A DNA stretch of 64,000 nt from Thioalkalivibrio sp. XN279. Its GTDB lineage: Bacteria; Pseudomonadota; Gammaproteobacteria; Steroidobacterales; XN24. Both the position numbers and the translations under genes were made by a program. The DNA is taken from positions 491,673 to 555,672 of the forward strand of contig NZ_JAANBD010000027.1 in the NCBI RefSeq assembly GCF_011089885.1, written 5' to 3'. The notes beneath the pieces are model-generated. The model was not told where the DNA came from, did not search any database, and was given only the letters and a program-made list of their open reading frames with translations. Shown here piece after piece: positions 1 through 10,231 of the stretch; the first letter of the stretch is position 1, and the number at the start of each line of letters is the position of its first letter.

Positions 1-234
1 CGCATCGCGCATGCCATCATGGACCTGTGCGCGGAGCCGGATGCCATGACCCATCCCGACGGCATGCAGATCAAGGTGAGTCGCCAGGAATTGTCGCGCC
101 TCGTGGGCTGCTCGCGCGAAATGGCGGGGCGTGTCCTCAAGGTGCTCGAAGAGCAGGGCCTGCTGCGAGCGCGCGGCAAGACCATCGTGGTGCACGGCGT
201 GCGGCCCCAGCAACGGGCGCAGCGCACCTCCTGA
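1..234 (+). CDS. crp: Crp-family cAMP receptor protein, C-terminal part only
   Basis: Only the last 77 codons lie in the window; the start is upstream of base 1. The fragment carries the DNA-binding helix-turn-helix end of a Crp/Vfr/Clp-type regulator: the segment [12 protein letters not shown] is a hallmark of true Crp proteins, followed by [20 protein letters not shown], the recognition-helix region, and a short basic tail. Crp proteins are dimeric transcription regulators, usually cAMP-responsive. The cAMP-binding domain is not visible, so ligand specificity cannot be judged (Clp of xanthomonads, for example, binds cyclic di-GMP). It is convergent with rpe, 18 bases apart. Confidence 0.85.
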   Translation, partial: RIAHAIMDLCAEPDAMTHPDGMQIKVSRQELSRLVGCSREMAGRVLKVLEEQGLLRARGKTIVVHGVRPQQRAQRTS

Positions 235-252
235 CCAGCCCGACCGGGCGCT

Positions 253-936
253 TCAGTCCACGTCGACGTCTACACCCGCGAGTTCGCGCCGCATCGCGGT
301 GATGGTGCTGGCGTAATCTGCCGAACCGAAAATCGCCGAACCGGCGACGAAGGTGTCCGCCCCGGCCTGCGCCACCTGGGCGATGTTGTCGACCTTCACG
401 CCGCCGTCCACCTCGAGCCGGATGGGCAAGCCGTTGTCGTCGATAAAGCGGCGTGCCGCGGCGATCTTGCGCAGGGCGGAGGGAATGAACTTCTGCCCGC
501 CGAAGCCGGGATTCACGGACATGATGAGGATCATGTCGACCTTGTCGGCCAGGTAGTCCAGCCAGTGCAGCGGCGTGCCCGGGTTGAACACCAGGCCGGA
601 CTTGCAGCCGAGGTCGCGCACCAGCTGCAGGCTGCGGTCGGGATGCTCGCTGGCCTCGGGGTGGAACGTGATCCAGCTGGCCCCCGCCCTGGCGAAGGAC
701 TCGATCATCCTGTCCACCGGGCGCACCATCAGGTGCACGTCGATGGGCGCCTCGACGCCCCACTTGCGCAGGGCCTCGCAGACCATCGGCCCGATGGTGA
801 GATTGGGCACGTAATGGTTGTCCATCACGTCGAAATGCACCATGTCGGCGCCGGCCTCGAGCACGGCGTCTACTTCCTCGCCGAGGCGGGCGAAGTCGGC
901 GGACAGGATGGAGGGAGCGATGCGGTAGTCCGACAT
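253..936 (-). CDS. rpe: Ribulose-phosphate 3-epimerase
   Basis: Interconverts D-ribulose 5-phosphate and D-xylulose 5-phosphate in the pentose phosphate pathway; cytosolic TIM barrel using a divalent metal. The 227-residue product matches the usual length (about 225). Visible landmarks are the N-terminal [14 protein letters not shown], the metal and active-site segment [17 protein letters not shown], the phosphate-side loop [12 protein letters not shown] and the C-terminal EVDGGV. An ATG eight codons upstream (960) is possible, but 936 is preferred because family members start just before [10 protein letters not shown] and an AGGA lies 7 bases upstream. It stands alone between the crp end and djlA. 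Confidence 0.95.
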   Translation of the reverse strand: MSDYRIAPSILSADFARLGEEVDAVLEAGADMVHFDVMDNHYVPNLTIGPMVCEALRKWGVEAPIDVHLMVRPVDRMIESFARAGASWITFHPEASEHPDRSLQLVRDLGCKSGLVFNPGTPLHWLDYLADKVDMILIMSVNPGFGGQKFIPSALRKIAAARRFIDDNGLPIRLEVDGGVKVDNIAQVAQAGADTFVAGSAIFGSADYASTITAMRRELAGVDVDVD

Positions 937-1018
937 GGCAGGGTCCTGCGGGTCAGTCATGGCGTCGACACTCTACCCCAACCCGGCCCCGCGCCCCACC
1001 CTGTGTCGCCACCGGGGC

Positions 1019-1810
1019 TCAGCGCATGCCGCGCGCGGCGCGCACCGTCTCCCAGGCGGCGCGAATCTCCTGCGTCCTGGCCTCCGCCATCGGGATCATG
1101 GAATCCGGCATGCCGCGGGCGCGCAGCTTGTCGGGATGATGCTGGTTCATCAGGCGCCGGTACGCGAGCTTGACCTCGGCATCACTGGCGCCAGGTTCCA
1201 GCCCGAGCACGCGGTAGGCGTCCGCGGCGGAAGGCCGCGGGGCGACGGCCGTGCGCCGATCGCCGAAGCCCCGCCCCAGCCGCAGCAACGCCTCCACCTG
1301 GGCCATCTCGACCCGTCCCAGGTCCAGCGCGGACGCGATCCGCCACAGCACCTCCCGTGTCTGCGCACGCAGCTGCCCGTCGGCCAGCGCGGCCTCCATC
1401 TGGATCTCGAGGAACGCCCGGCGCAGCGTCCGCCGCGAACCGAGCGCCGCGCGCAGGCTTGCCAGCGTGTCCTGCAGGGGGAAGTCCGGCGCCTTGCCGG
1501 CGGTGTAGATACCGATGGCCGCCTGCACCTGTTCCGGCGTCAGCCGCATGCGGCTCATGATGCCGCGCGCTGCCTGGATCTCGGCCTCGCTGACGCGTCC
1601 GTCGGCCTTGGCGACGTGGCCCATGACGCCGAAGGTCGCAGCGAAGAACACCTGGCCGACATCGCCGGATCCCAGGCCACCGCCGCCGGCCGGACGTTCC
1701 ATGCCGCGGTCGAACTGGTGCCCGAGGAAGAGCCCCACCGCAGCGCCAACGGGACCGGCCAGCGAACCGATAATCGCGCCCGTGAGCTTGCCGGCCCACC
1801 TCATCGGCAT
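1019..1810 (-). CDS. djlA: DnaJ-like co-chaperone DjlA
   Basis: Inner-membrane J-protein that stimulates DnaK. The 263-residue protein has the three expected parts: one N-terminal glycine-rich membrane segment (residues about 8-30, [20 protein letters not shown]), a central TerB-like helical domain (about 50-180), and a C-terminal J domain (about 195-260) with intact HPD in NQHHPDKL. Length and order fit E. coli DjlA (271). A second ATG two codons in (1804) is an alternative start. Divergent from purC across 164 bases. Confidence 0.9.
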   Translation of the reverse strand: MPMRWAGKLTGAIIGSLAGPVGAAVGLFLGHQFDRGMERPAGGGGLGSGDVGQVFFAATFGVMGHVAKADGRVSEAEIQAARGIMSRMRLTPEQVQAAIGIYTAGKAPDFPLQDTLASLRAALGSRRTLRRAFLEIQMEAALADGQLRAQTREVLWRIASALDLGRVEMAQVEALLRLGRGFGDRRTAVAPRPSAADAYRVLGLEPGASDAEVKLAYRRLMNQHHPDKLRARGMPDSMIPMAEARTQEIRAAWETVRAARGMR

Positions 1811-1974
1811 GCTCCCGGAAGCAGTGCGCGCGACGGGCGCATTTGACGGGCGCGCCGGGGCGCTGTGAGAATTCGGGGGATCACGGCCTGTGCCTCTACG
1901 GGAGCCCCAATGTTAACAGCACGTGCATTCGCCGCCAGCCGGTCCGGCCTCGGCCATCCGGGCGCGGCCGCAGC

Positions 1975-2877
1975 ATGAGCACGCTGTTCGAATCCGCCCT
2001 GCCCGGACTGGAGCTGTTGCATCGGGGCAAGGTGCGGGACGTCTACGCAGTGGACGCGCACACCCTCCTCATGGTCGCCACCGACCGCCTTTCGGCCTTC
2101 GACGTGGTGCTGCCGGATCCGATCCCCGGCAAGGGCGAGATCCTGACCCAGACGGCGCGCTTCTGGTTCCAGCGCACGCGCGCACTGGTCCCCAACCACC
2201 TGCTGGACAGGCCGGTGGAGTCGGTCCTCCCGCCGGGTGTCTGCGGCGAGGACTACCGGCTGCGCAGCAGCGTCACGCGCCGGCTCCGGCCGCTGCCGGT
2301 CGAGGCTGTGGCGCGGGGCTATCTCATCGGCTCCGGCTGGAAGGACTACCAGGCCAGCGGAGCCGTGTGCGGCATCCCGCTGCCCGCCGGGCTGCGACAG
2401 GCCGACCGCCTGCCGGACCCGATCTTCACGCCCGCCACCAAGGCCGCGGTCGGCGAGCACGACGAAAACATCAGCTTCGACCGCATGGTCGGCATCGTCG
2501 GCGCCGAGCTCGCCGAACAGGTGCGGGACCTGACCCTCCGCATCTACGACGAGGCCGCCCGCTACGCGCGCGAGCGCGGCATCATCATTGCCGACACCAA
2601 GTTCGAGTTCGGCCGCGACGACGACGGCACCCTTTACCTCATCGACGAGGCGCTGACGCCGGACTCGTCGCGCTTCTGGCCGGCCGACCAGTGGGCGCCC
2701 GGCTCGAGCCCGCCCAGTTTCGACAAGCAGTTCGTGCGCGACTACCTCGAGACCCTGGACTGGGACAAGCAGGCGCCGGGGCCGCGGCTTCCAGCGGAGA
2801 TCATCGCCCGCACCGCCGCGAAGTACCGCGAGGCCTACCGCCGACTCACCGGCGACACAGAGCTGTTCCCGGCATGA
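1975..2877 (+). CDS. purC: SAICAR synthase (phosphoribosylaminoimidazole-succinocarboxamide synthase)
   Basis: Condenses CAIR with aspartate using ATP to make SAICAR in de novo purine synthesis. The 300-residue product belongs to the longer PurC type. Key segments: [12 protein letters not shown] near the N-terminus, [30 protein letters not shown], the catalytic-region DENISFDRM, and [11 protein letters not shown] followed by [17 protein letters not shown]. The ATG at 1975 directly precedes the conserved N-terminus, although the frame is open upstream. Its stop overlaps the next gene (ATGA). purE and purK lie about 4.5 kb downstream on the same strand. Confidence 0.95.
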   Translation: MSTLFESALPGLELLHRGKVRDVYAVDAHTLLMVATDRLSAFDVVLPDPIPGKGEILTQTARFWFQRTRALVPNHLLDRPVESVLPPGVCGEDYRLRSSVTRRLRPLPVEAVARGYLIGSGWKDYQASGAVCGIPLPAGLRQADRLPDPIFTPATKAAVGEHDENISFDRMVGIVGAELAEQVRDLTLRIYDEAARYARERGIIIADTKFEFGRDDDGTLYLIDEALTPDSSRFWPADQWAPGSSPPSFDKQFVRDYLETLDWDKQAPGPRLPAEIIARTAAKYREAYRRLTGDTELFPA

Positions 2878-4148
2878 GCCGTGCCCTGCTGGCGCGCTGC
2901 GAACGGCTGCTGTGGGAGGATTCCGGCGCCACCCGCCAGCCGCTGCGGCGCCTGCTCTTGCTGCCGGCGCGCTTCGCCTACGCCGTCGCCCGCGACCTGT
3001 CCCAGGGCCAGCTCACCCTGCGCGCCATGAGCCTGGTCTACACCACCCTGCTCTCGGTCGTCCCGTTGCTGGCGTTCAGTTTTTCGGTGCTGAAGGGCTT
3101 CGGCGTACACCGGCAGGTCGAGCCCCTCTTGTACGAGTTCCTCGCGCCGCTCGGCGACAAGGGCGCAGAGATCACCAGCCAGATCATCGCGTTCGTCGAG
3201 AACGTGCGCGGCAGCGTGCTGGGCGGCATCGGCCTGGCGCTGTTGGTGTTCACCGTGATCTCGATGGTGCAGAAGGTGGAGGACACCTTCAACCACATCT
3301 GGCAGGTCCAGCAGTCGCGCAGCATCGCGCGGCGCTTCAGCGACTATCTCAGCGTGATCCTGGTGGGGCCGATCCTGATGGTCACGGCCATGGGCATGCT
3401 CGCGACCATCAACTCGAGCGCCGCCATGCAGGCCATCACCGGCATCGAGCCCTTCGGCTCGCTCATCGCGCTGCTCAGCCGCCTCGCGCCCTTCGTGCTG
3501 GTGGTGCTGGTGTTCGCCTTCGTCTATGCCTTCGTGCCCAACACCAGGGTGCGCATCAGCGCTGCGCTGGTGGGCGCCGCCGTGGCCGGCATCGCATGGA
3601 CCCTGGGCGGCTCGCTGTTCGCCTCCATAGTGGTGGGCTCGACGCGTTACGCCGCCATCTATTCCAGCTTCGCCATCGCCATCGTGGCGCTGATCTGGCT
3701 TTACCTGTCCTGGCTGATCCTGTTGCTCGGCGCGCAGGTGGCGTTCTACGTCCAGAACCCCGGGCGACTGCGCTATGGCCACTCGCGCCTGCAACTGTCC
3801 ATCACCGAGGTGGAGAACCTGGCGCTGGCGATCATGCAGCAGGTGGCGCGCGGCTTCCACCACGGCCGCCGGCCGGGCTTTGCCCAGCTGGCCCAGGCAT
3901 TGCAGTACCCGGCGCGCGCGCTGGAAGAGATCACCGCGCACCTCGAGCAGGCGGGACTGCTGTTGCTTACCGAAGAAGAAACCTTCGTGCCGGGGCGCGC
4001 GCCGGCCGCCATCAGCGTGGCGGAAATTCTCGCCGCCGTGCGCGGCGAAATGCGCAGCGACGCGCAGCCGGCGGCCGATGTGCTGCGCTCGGCGCGAGAA
4101 GCGGAAACCCGGAGCCTCGACGGCCACACCCTGGCCGACCTGGTCTGA
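2874..4148 (+). CDS. YihY/UPF0761 family inner-membrane protein
   Basis: Integral membrane protein of the YihY family, once misnamed RNase BN; molecular role not established. The 424-residue protein has a family-typical N-terminus ([20 protein letters not shown] at about 45-64), about six hydrophobic segments up to residue 290 and the conserved [20 protein letters not shown] near 275-295. After the membrane core comes a soluble tail of about 130 residues (about 300-424) that reads like a winged-helix fold plus an acidic end, as in the longer proteobacterial homologues. Its ATG overlaps the purC stop, so the two are probably co-transcribed. Convergent with pmbA, 12 bases apart. Confidence 0.88.
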   Translation: MSRALLARCERLLWEDSGATRQPLRRLLLLPARFAYAVARDLSQGQLTLRAMSLVYTTLLSVVPLLAFSFSVLKGFGVHRQVEPLLYEFLAPLGDKGAEITSQIIAFVENVRGSVLGGIGLALLVFTVISMVQKVEDTFNHIWQVQQSRSIARRFSDYLSVILVGPILMVTAMGMLATINSSAAMQAITGIEPFGSLIALLSRLAPFVLVVLVFAFVYAFVPNTRVRISAALVGAAVAGIAWTLGGSLFASIVVGSTRYAAIYSSFAIAIVALIWLYLSWLILLLGAQVAFYVQNPGRLRYGHSRLQLSITEVENLALAIMQQVARGFHHGRRPGFAQLAQALQYPARALEEITAHLEQAGLLLLTEEETFVPGRAPAAISVAEILAAVRGEMRSDAQPAADVLRSAREAETRSLDGHTLADLV

Positions 4149-4160
4149 AGCCAGGTACCG

Positions 4161-5510
4161 TCAGTCGCCGGCCACCGTCATGCGTCCGACGAGCAGCGAA
4201 CCCGACTGGATGACGCCGCGCGTATCCACGTCGGAACCGATGGCCTGGATGTCGAGATACAGGTCTTTCAGGTTGCCGGCAATCGTCACCTCGTGGACCG
4301 GGTGCGCGATCTCGCCGCCCTCGACCCAGAAGCCGCTGGCGCCGCGCGAGTAATCGCCGGTCACGCCGTTGACGCCCTGGCCCATGAGTTCCGTCACCAC
4401 CAGCCCGCGTCCCATCTGCCGCAACAGGGCGTCGAAATCCCGCCCGTCGCCGAGCACGCGCAAGTTGTGTATGCCGCCCGCATTGCCCGTGGTGCGCAAT
4501 CCCAGGCGGCGTGCCGAATAGCTGGAAAGCACGTAGCCCTGCAGCACGCCCGCTGCGACCAGCACGCGGTCGTGCGTGGCGACGCCCTCGGCATCGAAGG
4601 GCGCAGAGCCAATCGCGCGCTCGACGTGCGGCCGTTCCTCCAGGCTCATCCAGTCGGGCAGCACCTGCGTGCCGGCCGCATCCAGCAGGAAGCTCGCCTT
4701 GCGATACTGCGCGCCGCCCTTGACCGCGCCGACCAGGTGGCCGAGAAAGCCCCGTGCCAGCTCGGCAACGAAAATCACCGGCACGCTGCGCGTGGCCAGC
4801 TTGCGCGCGCCGAGCCGGCGCAAGGTGCGCTCCGCGGCACGGCGTCCGACCGCTTCCGGCGATTCCAGCACGTCCGCGCAGCGCGACAGGGTGTACCAGT
4901 AATCCCGCTGCATCTGGTCGCCCTTGCCGGCGATGAGCGCGCAGCTGAGGCTATGGCTGGTGCTGGCGTAGCCGCCGCTGAAACCGTGGGTGTTGGCGTA
5001 GACCCGCAAACCCCGGTGGCTGGAGAGTGACCCACCCTCGGTGTTGGTGATGCGCGCGTCGGCCTGCAGTCCCGCCGCCTCGCAGTCGCGCGCCAGGGCG
5101 ACCGCCTGGTCCGGATCGATGTGCCAGGGGTGGTCCAGGTCCAGGTCGGGCGGATCGACCGCCATGCATTCCGGGTCAGGCAAGCCCGCACAGGCGTCCT
5201 CGGCCGTGTAGCGCGCGATGGTGCAGGCCTTGTCGACCGTTTCCTCGATGGCCCGGGGCGCGAGGTCCGAGGTGCTGGCGCTGCCCTTGCGCTGCCCGAA
5301 GTAGACGGTGACGCTGAAGCCACGGTCGCGCTGGTGCTCCAGCGTTTCCACCTCCCCCTTGCGCACCGTCACCGACAGGCCGCCGGCCAGGCTCGCGCCC
5401 ACCTCGGCGGCCGAGGCGCCGCCCTTGCGGGCGCGCGCCAGCGCATCTTCGGCCAGCGCCTCGAGTCGCGCACGCGCGGCCTCGAGATCGCTCAGATCAG
5501 ACGACGACAT
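4161..5510 (-). CDS. pmbA: PmbA/TldE, non-catalytic partner of the TldD/E protease
   Basis: TldE (PmbA) pairs with TldD to form a cytosolic zinc protease that trims unfolded peptides; known roles include microcin B17 maturation and CcdA turnover. The 449-residue protein lacks the HExxxH site found in TldD, as expected for TldE. Family signatures are the N-terminal VTVRKGEVETLEHQRDRGFS and the C-terminal NAGGIHNLRVLG, GLVVTELMGQGVNGVTGDYS and ASGFWVEGGEI. The ATG at 5510 gives the usual MSSSD-type start; the frame is open 17 codons further up. Its partner tldD lies at 11938-13380. Divergent from the aminotransferase gene. Confidence 0.93.
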   Translation of the reverse strand: MSSSDLSDLEAARARLEALAEDALARARKGGASAAEVGASLAGGLSVTVRKGEVETLEHQRDRGFSVTVYFGQRKGSASTSDLAPRAIEETVDKACTIARYTAEDACAGLPDPECMAVDPPDLDLDHPWHIDPDQAVALARDCEAAGLQADARITNTEGGSLSSHRGLRVYANTHGFSGGYASTSHSLSCALIAGKGDQMQRDYWYTLSRCADVLESPEAVGRRAAERTLRRLGARKLATRSVPVIFVAELARGFLGHLVGAVKGGAQYRKASFLLDAAGTQVLPDWMSLEERPHVERAIGSAPFDAEGVATHDRVLVAAGVLQGYVLSSYSARRLGLRTTGNAGGIHNLRVLGDGRDFDALLRQMGRGLVVTELMGQGVNGVTGDYSRGASGFWVEGGEIAHPVHEVTIAGNLKDLYLDIQAIGSDVDTRGVIQSGSLLVGRMTVAGD

Positions 5511-5597
5511 CGTGTTTCCTCTCGGTCCGGAGAGCCCGGAACAGGCGCCGCAGTGTAGCAAACCCCCGTGCTATCATCCCGGCCCCTCGCAGGGGAT

Positions 5598-6830
5598 ATG
5601 AGCGTGACGCGACTGGACACTGCAGCACTGGATCTCGACTGGGTGCGCGGGCACTTCCCGGCGCTCCAGGGTGGCTGGGTGCTGATGGACAATGCCGGCG
5701 GCGCGGCCACGCTCGAGGCTGTCGCCGCGCGCACGGCGGAGTACATGCGGCGCTGGCCGGTGCAGCTCGGCGCCACCTACGGCCCCTCGGCCGAGGCAGG
5801 CGAGCTCCAGGCCAGGGCCAGGACGGCGCTGGCAGGCCTGTTCAGCCGCGGCGGTGGCGCAGCCCTGCCACCCGAGCGGCTGGCCATGGGCGCCGCGACG
5901 ACTTCCCTGCTGTCGCGGCTCGCGCGGGCGCTGCTGCCCACGCTCTCGCCGGGCGACGAGATCGTGGTCAGCGAGGCGGACCACGAGGCCAATATCGGCC
6001 CATGGCTGCGGCTGCAGGCGCACGGCATCCGCATCCGCTGGTGGCGCGTCCGCCCGGACAGCATGCGGCCGGAAGCGGAGGACCTCGACGAGTTGCTCGG
6101 CCCGCGCACGCGCCTGGTGTGCTTCACTCACGCCTCGAACCTGCTCGGCAGCGTGATCGACCCGCGTCCGGTGGTGGCGCGCGCACGCACCGTCGGCGCG
6201 CGCTGCTGCGTGGACGGCGTCGCCTACGCGCCGCACCGCGCCCTCGCGCCGGCGGAACTCGGTATCGACTGGTACGCCTTCAGCCTCTACAAGGTCTTCG
6301 GCCCGCATTGCGCGTTGCTGTCCTGCTCGGCAGACGGCGCCGCGATGCTGGCCAACCTCAACCATGAGTGGATGTCGGCGCCGGCGCCGGCCACGCGACT
6401 GGAGCCGGGCGCGTGGCCCTACGAGCTGGCCTGGGGCGCCGCGGCCGTGCCCGAGTACCTCGACGCGCTCGAGACCCGCCATGGGCAGCCGGCGTTCGAT
6501 GTCATCAGCGCGCACGAGCGCACGCTGACCGCCGCCGTGCTCGACTGGCTGGCGACCCGGCGCGACGTCCGCGTCATCGGTGCGGCGGAGGCCGGTCCGG
6601 ACCGGCTGCCGACGATCTCCTTCGTCTCCGCGCGCAAGCGGCCCGGGGAAATCGTCGCCGCGGTGGACGCGGCGCGGATCGGCATCCGGCACGGCCATTT
6701 CTATGCCCCGCGGCTGGTCGCAGCGCTGGGCCTGCCGCGCGACGAGGGCGTGGTGCGCATTTCCATGGCGCACTACAACACCCTGGGCGAGGTCGAGCAG
6801 TTGCTGCAGGCGCTCGAGGCGGCACTGTGA
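5598..6830 (+). CDS. Class V aminotransferase / cysteine desulfurase-like protein
   Basis: Pyridoxal-phosphate enzyme of fold type I, class V (NifS/Csd-like). In the 410-residue product the PLP lysine is K232 in FSLYKVFGPH, the cofactor aspartate is D206 in CCVDGVAYAPH, and the ring-stacking histidine is H129 in SEADHEAN. The N-terminal LMDNAGGAAT is typical of the cysteine-desulfurase-like subgroup often annotated as selenocysteine lyase-like. No partner SufE- or IscU-type gene is nearby, so the substrate is open. Start chosen at ATG 5598 behind AGGGG; another ATG lies at 5568. Its stop overlaps the darP GTG start. Confidence 0.85.
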   Translation: MSVTRLDTAALDLDWVRGHFPALQGGWVLMDNAGGAATLEAVAARTAEYMRRWPVQLGATYGPSAEAGELQARARTALAGLFSRGGGAALPPERLAMGAATTSLLSRLARALLPTLSPGDEIVVSEADHEANIGPWLRLQAHGIRIRWWRVRPDSMRPEAEDLDELLGPRTRLVCFTHASNLLGSVIDPRPVVARARTVGARCCVDGVAYAPHRALAPAELGIDWYAFSLYKVFGPHCALLSCSADGAAMLANLNHEWMSAPAPATRLEPGAWPYELAWGAAAVPEYLDALETRHGQPAFDVISAHERTLTAAVLDWLATRRDVRVIGAAEAGPDRLPTISFVSARKRPGEIVAAVDAARIGIRHGHFYAPRLVAALGLPRDEGVVRISMAHYNTLGEVEQLLQALEAAL

Positions 6831-7351
6831 GCGATCACGAGGGGCCGAGCAAGAGCCGGCGCAAGCGCGACGCCGAGGCCCTGCAGTCACTCGGCGAAGC
6901 ACTGGCTGCCCTGCCGCGCGCAGACCTCGCGCCGCTGCAACTGCCGGAGCGCCTGCTGCAGGCCTTCGAGGAACTGGGGCCGATCCGGTCGCACGAGGCG
7001 CGGCGCCGGCATTGCCAGTTCATCGGCCGCCTCATGCGCGACGTCGACCCGGCGCCTTTGCAGGCTTTCCTTGAGGCGCGCAGTCGCCCGAGCCGCGTCG
7101 AGGCGCGCCTGTTCAAGCTCACCGAGCAGTGGCGCGACCGCATGCTCGAAGGCGGAGACGCGGTGCTGCGGGACTTCGTGGCGGCGCACGCCGTGGTGAC
7201 GCCGGAGGAACGACAGCGGCTGGAAGAAACGCTGGCAGCCGCACGCGAGGGCCGCAGCGGGGCTTCCCGCCGCCTGTTCCGGGAGCTCAAGACGCTGGTC
7301 GAGCGCGCGCACGGGGATGGCGCACCAGCCGGCGCGGCGCTGCTAGAATAG
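6827..7351 (+). CDS. darP: Ribosome-associated protein DarP (YjgA, DUF615)
   Basis: Small basic protein of the YjgA/DUF615 family, which binds late 50S precursors. The 174-residue product opens with [19 protein letters not shown], contains [20 protein letters not shown] and [16 protein letters not shown], and is mostly helical and charged; length matches the family (about 180). GTG start at 6827 overlaps the aminotransferase stop (GTGA). In E. coli yjgA is next to pmbA; here one aminotransferase gene separates them, so the neighbourhood is partly conserved. Confidence 0.88.
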   Translation: MSDHEGPSKSRRKRDAEALQSLGEALAALPRADLAPLQLPERLLQAFEELGPIRSHEARRRHCQFIGRLMRDVDPAPLQAFLEARSRPSRVEARLFKLTEQWRDRMLEGGDAVLRDFVAAHAVVTPEERQRLEETLAAAREGRSGASRRLFRELKTLVERAHGDGAPAGAALLE

Positions 7352-7355
7352 CGCG

Positions 7356-7856
7356 ATGAAAACGCTGGTCGGCATCATCATGGGCTCGCGCTCCGACTGG
7401 AGCACGATGCAGCACGCAGCCCGGACGCTGGAGACCCTCGGCGTGCCGCACGAGACACGGGTGGTCTCCGCGCACCGCACGCCCGACCTCCTGTTCGAGT
7501 ACTGCGAGAGCGCGCGCGGGCGCGGACTCGAAGTGATTATCGCAGGCGCTGGCGGCGCCGCTCACCTGCCTGGCATGGCGGCGGCCAAGACCAGCCTGCC
7601 GGTGCTCGGGGTGCCGGTGCAGTCGAAGGCGCTCAACGGGCTCGACTCGCTCCTCTCCATTGCGCAGATGCCCGCCGGCGTGCCGGTCGGGACGCTGGCC
7701 ATCGGCACCGCCGGGGCGGTCAACGCCGCGCTGCTCGCGACGGCGATCGTCGCCGCCGGGCGGCCCGAAATCCTCGCCGCGCTGGAAGGCTTCCGCGCCG
7801 AGCAGACCCGCAAGGTGCTGGCGGCGCCGGATCCCGCCGCCCCCGACACCGAATGA
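7356..7856 (+). CDS. purE: N5-carboxyaminoimidazole ribonucleotide mutase PurE
   Basis: Class I PurE rearranges N5-CAIR to CAIR in purine synthesis. The 166-residue protein shows [12 protein letters not shown] near the N-terminus, the active-site [14 protein letters not shown], then [20 protein letters not shown] and VPVGTLAIG, all standard for the octameric bacterial enzyme. It starts 5 bases after darP and its stop overlaps the purK ATG (ATGA). PurC, which uses its product, is encoded upstream at 1975-2877. Confidence 0.96.
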   Translation: MKTLVGIIMGSRSDWSTMQHAARTLETLGVPHETRVVSAHRTPDLLFEYCESARGRGLEVIIAGAGGAAHLPGMAAAKTSLPVLGVPVQSKALNGLDSLLSIAQMPAGVPVGTLAIGTAGAVNAALLATAIVAAGRPEILAALEGFRAEQTRKVLAAPDPAAPDTE

Positions 7857-8932
7857 ACATCGGCATCATCGGCGCCGGCCAGCTGGGACGCATGCTGGCA
7901 CTCGCGGGCTATCCGCTCGGCCAGCGCTTCGTCTTCGTGGACCTCGACCCCGATGCGCCCGGGGCGCAGGTGGGGCGCATCATCCCGGGGCATTTCGACG
8001 ATCCGGCTGCGCTGGGCGCGCTCGCCGAGGCCGTGGATATCGTGACCTTCGACGTCGAGAACGTGCCGCAGGACGCCGCCGAAGCAGTCGCCGCCCGCGT
8101 GCCCTTCTTCCCGCCGCCCGCGGCCCTCGGCGCGGGCCAGGACCGGCTGACGGAGAAGCGCCTGTTCGCCGAGCTCGGCATACCCACGGCGCCCCATGCG
8201 GCAGTGGATTCGCAGGCCGGGCTGGAGGCCGCCGTCGCTGCGGTCGGCCTGCCGGCCATACTCAAGACCCGGCGTCTCGGCTACGACGGCCGCGGCCAGC
8301 TGCGGCTCGAGACAACGGCCGACCTGGACGGCGCCTTTGCTGCGCTGGGCGGCGTGCCGGCGATCCTCGAGGGCTTCGTCCCCTTCGAGCGCGAGCTCTC
8401 CCTGGTCGGCGTGCGCAGCCGCAACGGCGAGACGGCGTTCTGGCCCCTGGCGGAGAACAGCCATGCGCACGGCATCCTGCGCCAGACGCGCGCGCCCTGG
8501 GATGACGCCGCGCTGCAGGCGCTGGCCGAACGCCACCTGCGCGCCCTGCTCGAACGCTTCGATTACGTCGGCGTGCTGACCGTGGAATTCTTCCTGCTGG
8601 ACGGCGTCCTGCTTGCCAATGAGATGGCGCCGCGGGTGCACAACTCGGGGCACTGGACCATCGAGGGCGCCGTCACCAGCCAGTTCGAGAACCACGTGCG
8701 CGCCATTCTCGGCCTGCCGCTGGGCTCGACGCAGGCCACGGGCCACGCCGCCATGGTGAACTTCATCGGGCGCATGCCGCCGCTCGATGACGTGCTGGCG
8801 ATCGAGGGCGCGCACTACCATGACTACGGCAAGACGGCGCGGCCAAACCGCAAGCTGGGGCATTGCACCGTGGTATGCGCCACTGCCGTGGAACGCGATG
8901 CGGCCCTGGCGCGGCTGGCGGCGCTGGCCTGA
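7853..8932 (+). CDS. purK: N5-carboxyaminoimidazole ribonucleotide synthetase PurK
   Basis: ATP-grasp enzyme that carboxylates AIR with bicarbonate to N5-CAIR, the PurE substrate. The 359-residue protein begins with [20 protein letters not shown] (preATP-grasp nucleotide fold), has the lysine segment [17 protein letters not shown] for ATP binding, and ends its ATP-grasp core with [18 protein letters not shown]. Length agrees with E. coli PurK (355). Overlaps purE by 4 bases. Followed by an 87-base gap with a candidate promoter for the next module. Confidence 0.96.
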   Translation: MNIGIIGAGQLGRMLALAGYPLGQRFVFVDLDPDAPGAQVGRIIPGHFDDPAALGALAEAVDIVTFDVENVPQDAAEAVAARVPFFPPPAALGAGQDRLTEKRLFAELGIPTAPHAAVDSQAGLEAAVAAVGLPAILKTRRLGYDGRGQLRLETTADLDGAFAALGGVPAILEGFVPFERELSLVGVRSRNGETAFWPLAENSHAHGILRQTRAPWDDAALQALAERHLRALLERFDYVGVLTVEFFLLDGVLLANEMAPRVHNSGHWTIEGAVTSQFENHVRAILGLPLGSTQATGHAAMVNFIGRMPPLDDVLAIEGAHYHDYGKTARPNRKLGHCTVVCATAVERDAALARLAALA

Positions 8933-8949
8933 AACATGAACCGCGTCGC

Positions 8950-8977
8950 TTGCGCGCGGTGGCGGGCCGCTTATAGT
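8950..8977 (+). promoter_or_regulatory. Candidate sigma-70 promoter for the ATPase/amidoligase module
   Basis: TTGCGC at 8950-8955 and TATAGT at 8972-8977 are separated by 16 bases, with the -10 element ending 42 bases before the ATG at 9020. It sits in the only sizeable gap between purK and the module, which suggests that the module has its own transcript. The -35 match is partial. Confidence 0.45.
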
Positions 8978-9019
8978 GGTCGCCTGATCCCGCGCCGCAA
9001 GGCGCCAGACGGTTGACGC

Positions 9020-10231
9020 ATGTACCTGGAATCCTTCGGCCTCAAGGAACACCCGTTCCGGCTCAGCCCCGACCCGCGCTTCCTGTTTCTCAGCAAGCAG
9101 CACGCGCGTGCTCGCGCCTACATGGAGTCGACGGTGTGGTTCAGCGACGGCTTCGTGGTCGTCACCGGTGAGATCGGGGCCGGCAAGACGACACTGCTGG
9201 AACAATTCCTTTCCGAGCTCGACGACGGCGTCACCGTGGCCCGCATCCACCAGACGCAGGTCACGGCGGTCCAGTTCCTGCAGAGTGTCCTGGCGCAGTT
9301 CGGCATCCGCCCCTTCAACATGCGCAAGGCCGAGCTGCTCGATGCACTGAGCACCCACCTGCGCGAGCTGCTGGCGGAAGGGCGGCGCGTGGTCATCGTC
9401 GTGGACGAGGCGCAGAACCTCGACACCACCGTGCTGGAGGAGATTCGCATGCTCTCCGACGTCGGCCCCGGCGCCGGCAGGGTCGTGAGCATCATCCTCG
9501 CCGGGCAGCCCGAGCTCAACGCCACGCTGGATTCGCCGGAACTCGAGCAGCTCGCGCAACGCACGCGCCTGCGCTTCCACCTCAAGGCGCTCACCGAGGC
9601 GGAGACCGAGGCCTACATCCGGCATCGGCTCACTATCGCCGGCGCCGAGGAAGAGATCTTCGCACCCGAGGTTTTCCCGCTCGTGTACCGCTACACCGGC
9701 GGCGTCCCCCGGCTGATCAACACGCTGTGTGACACGGCGATGCTGGTCGCTTTCAGCGAGGAGCGCGGCACGGTAAGCGCTGACGACCTGCGCGAGGCCG
9801 TAGAAGAGCTGCAGTGGACCGACTACGCCAGCCGCACCAATCGTTTCCGCGCCGGGGTCACGCTGGACCAGGACATCATCGCGCGCATCGTGGTGTCCTG
9901 CCGTGGCGAAGAACCGCAGGAATATCCGCTGCCGCGGGGGCGCTTCGTCATCGGTCGCACGCCCGACAACGACATCCAGCTGGACAGCCGTTTCGTGAGC
10001 CGGCACCACGCCCACCTCACGGTGGGACACAACTCGGCCATCATCGAGGACCTGAAAAGCACGAACGGCATCTATTTCGGTGGCCGGCGCGTGCGTCGCA
10101 AGACCCTCAAGGACGGTGACGCCGTCATCATCGGCGAGCACGAGCTGCTCTATCGCGAGGGGGATTTCGACGGCTCGGCCACCGGCACGCAATTCGACGC
10201 CGAGCTGGAAGAAGAGCGGGAAGAAGACTGA
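9020..10231 (+). CDS. ExeA-like AAA ATPase fused to a C-terminal FHA domain
   Basis: The 403-residue protein starts with the ExeA/GspA-type signature YLESFGLKEHPFRLSPDPRF. Walker A is GEIGAGKTT (about 50-58), Walker B is VVIVVDEAQNL (about 124-134), and a helical lid runs to about 270. From about 300 to 385 it carries a forkhead-associated domain with IGRTPDNDIQLD, FVSRHHAHL and LKSTNGIYFGGRRV, the normal phosphothreonine-binding set. The tail (about 390-403) is strongly acidic. There is no peptidoglycan-binding domain as in ExeA proper, no membrane segment and no secretin genes nearby, so a secretion role is not implied. I infer a soluble ATPase tied to phosphoprotein recognition and to the amidoligase that follows. 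Its TGA overlaps the putative CTG start of that gene. Confidence 0.82.
   Translation: MYLESFGLKEHPFRLSPDPRFLFLSKQHARARAYMESTVWFSDGFVVVTGEIGAGKTTLLEQFLSELDDGVTVARIHQTQVTAVQFLQSVLAQFGIRPFNMRKAELLDALSTHLRELLAEGRRVVIVVDEAQNLDTTVLEEIRMLSDVGPGAGRVVSIILAGQPELNATLDSPELEQLAQRTRLRFHLKALTEAETEAYIRHRLTIAGAEEEIFAPEVFPLVYRYTGGVPRLINTLCDTAMLVAFSEERGTVSADDLREAVEELQWTDYASRTNRFRAGVTLDQDIIARIVVSCRGEEPQEYPLPRGRFVIGRTPDNDIQLDSRFVSRHHAHLTVGHNSAIIEDLKSTNGIYFGGRRVRRKTLKDGDAVIIGEHELLYREGDFDGSATGTQFDAELEEEREED

Noticed and set aside
1843..1871. TTGACG followed 17 bases later by TGAGAA upstream of purC
   Set aside because: The -10 element matches consensus at too few positions to support a promoter call.
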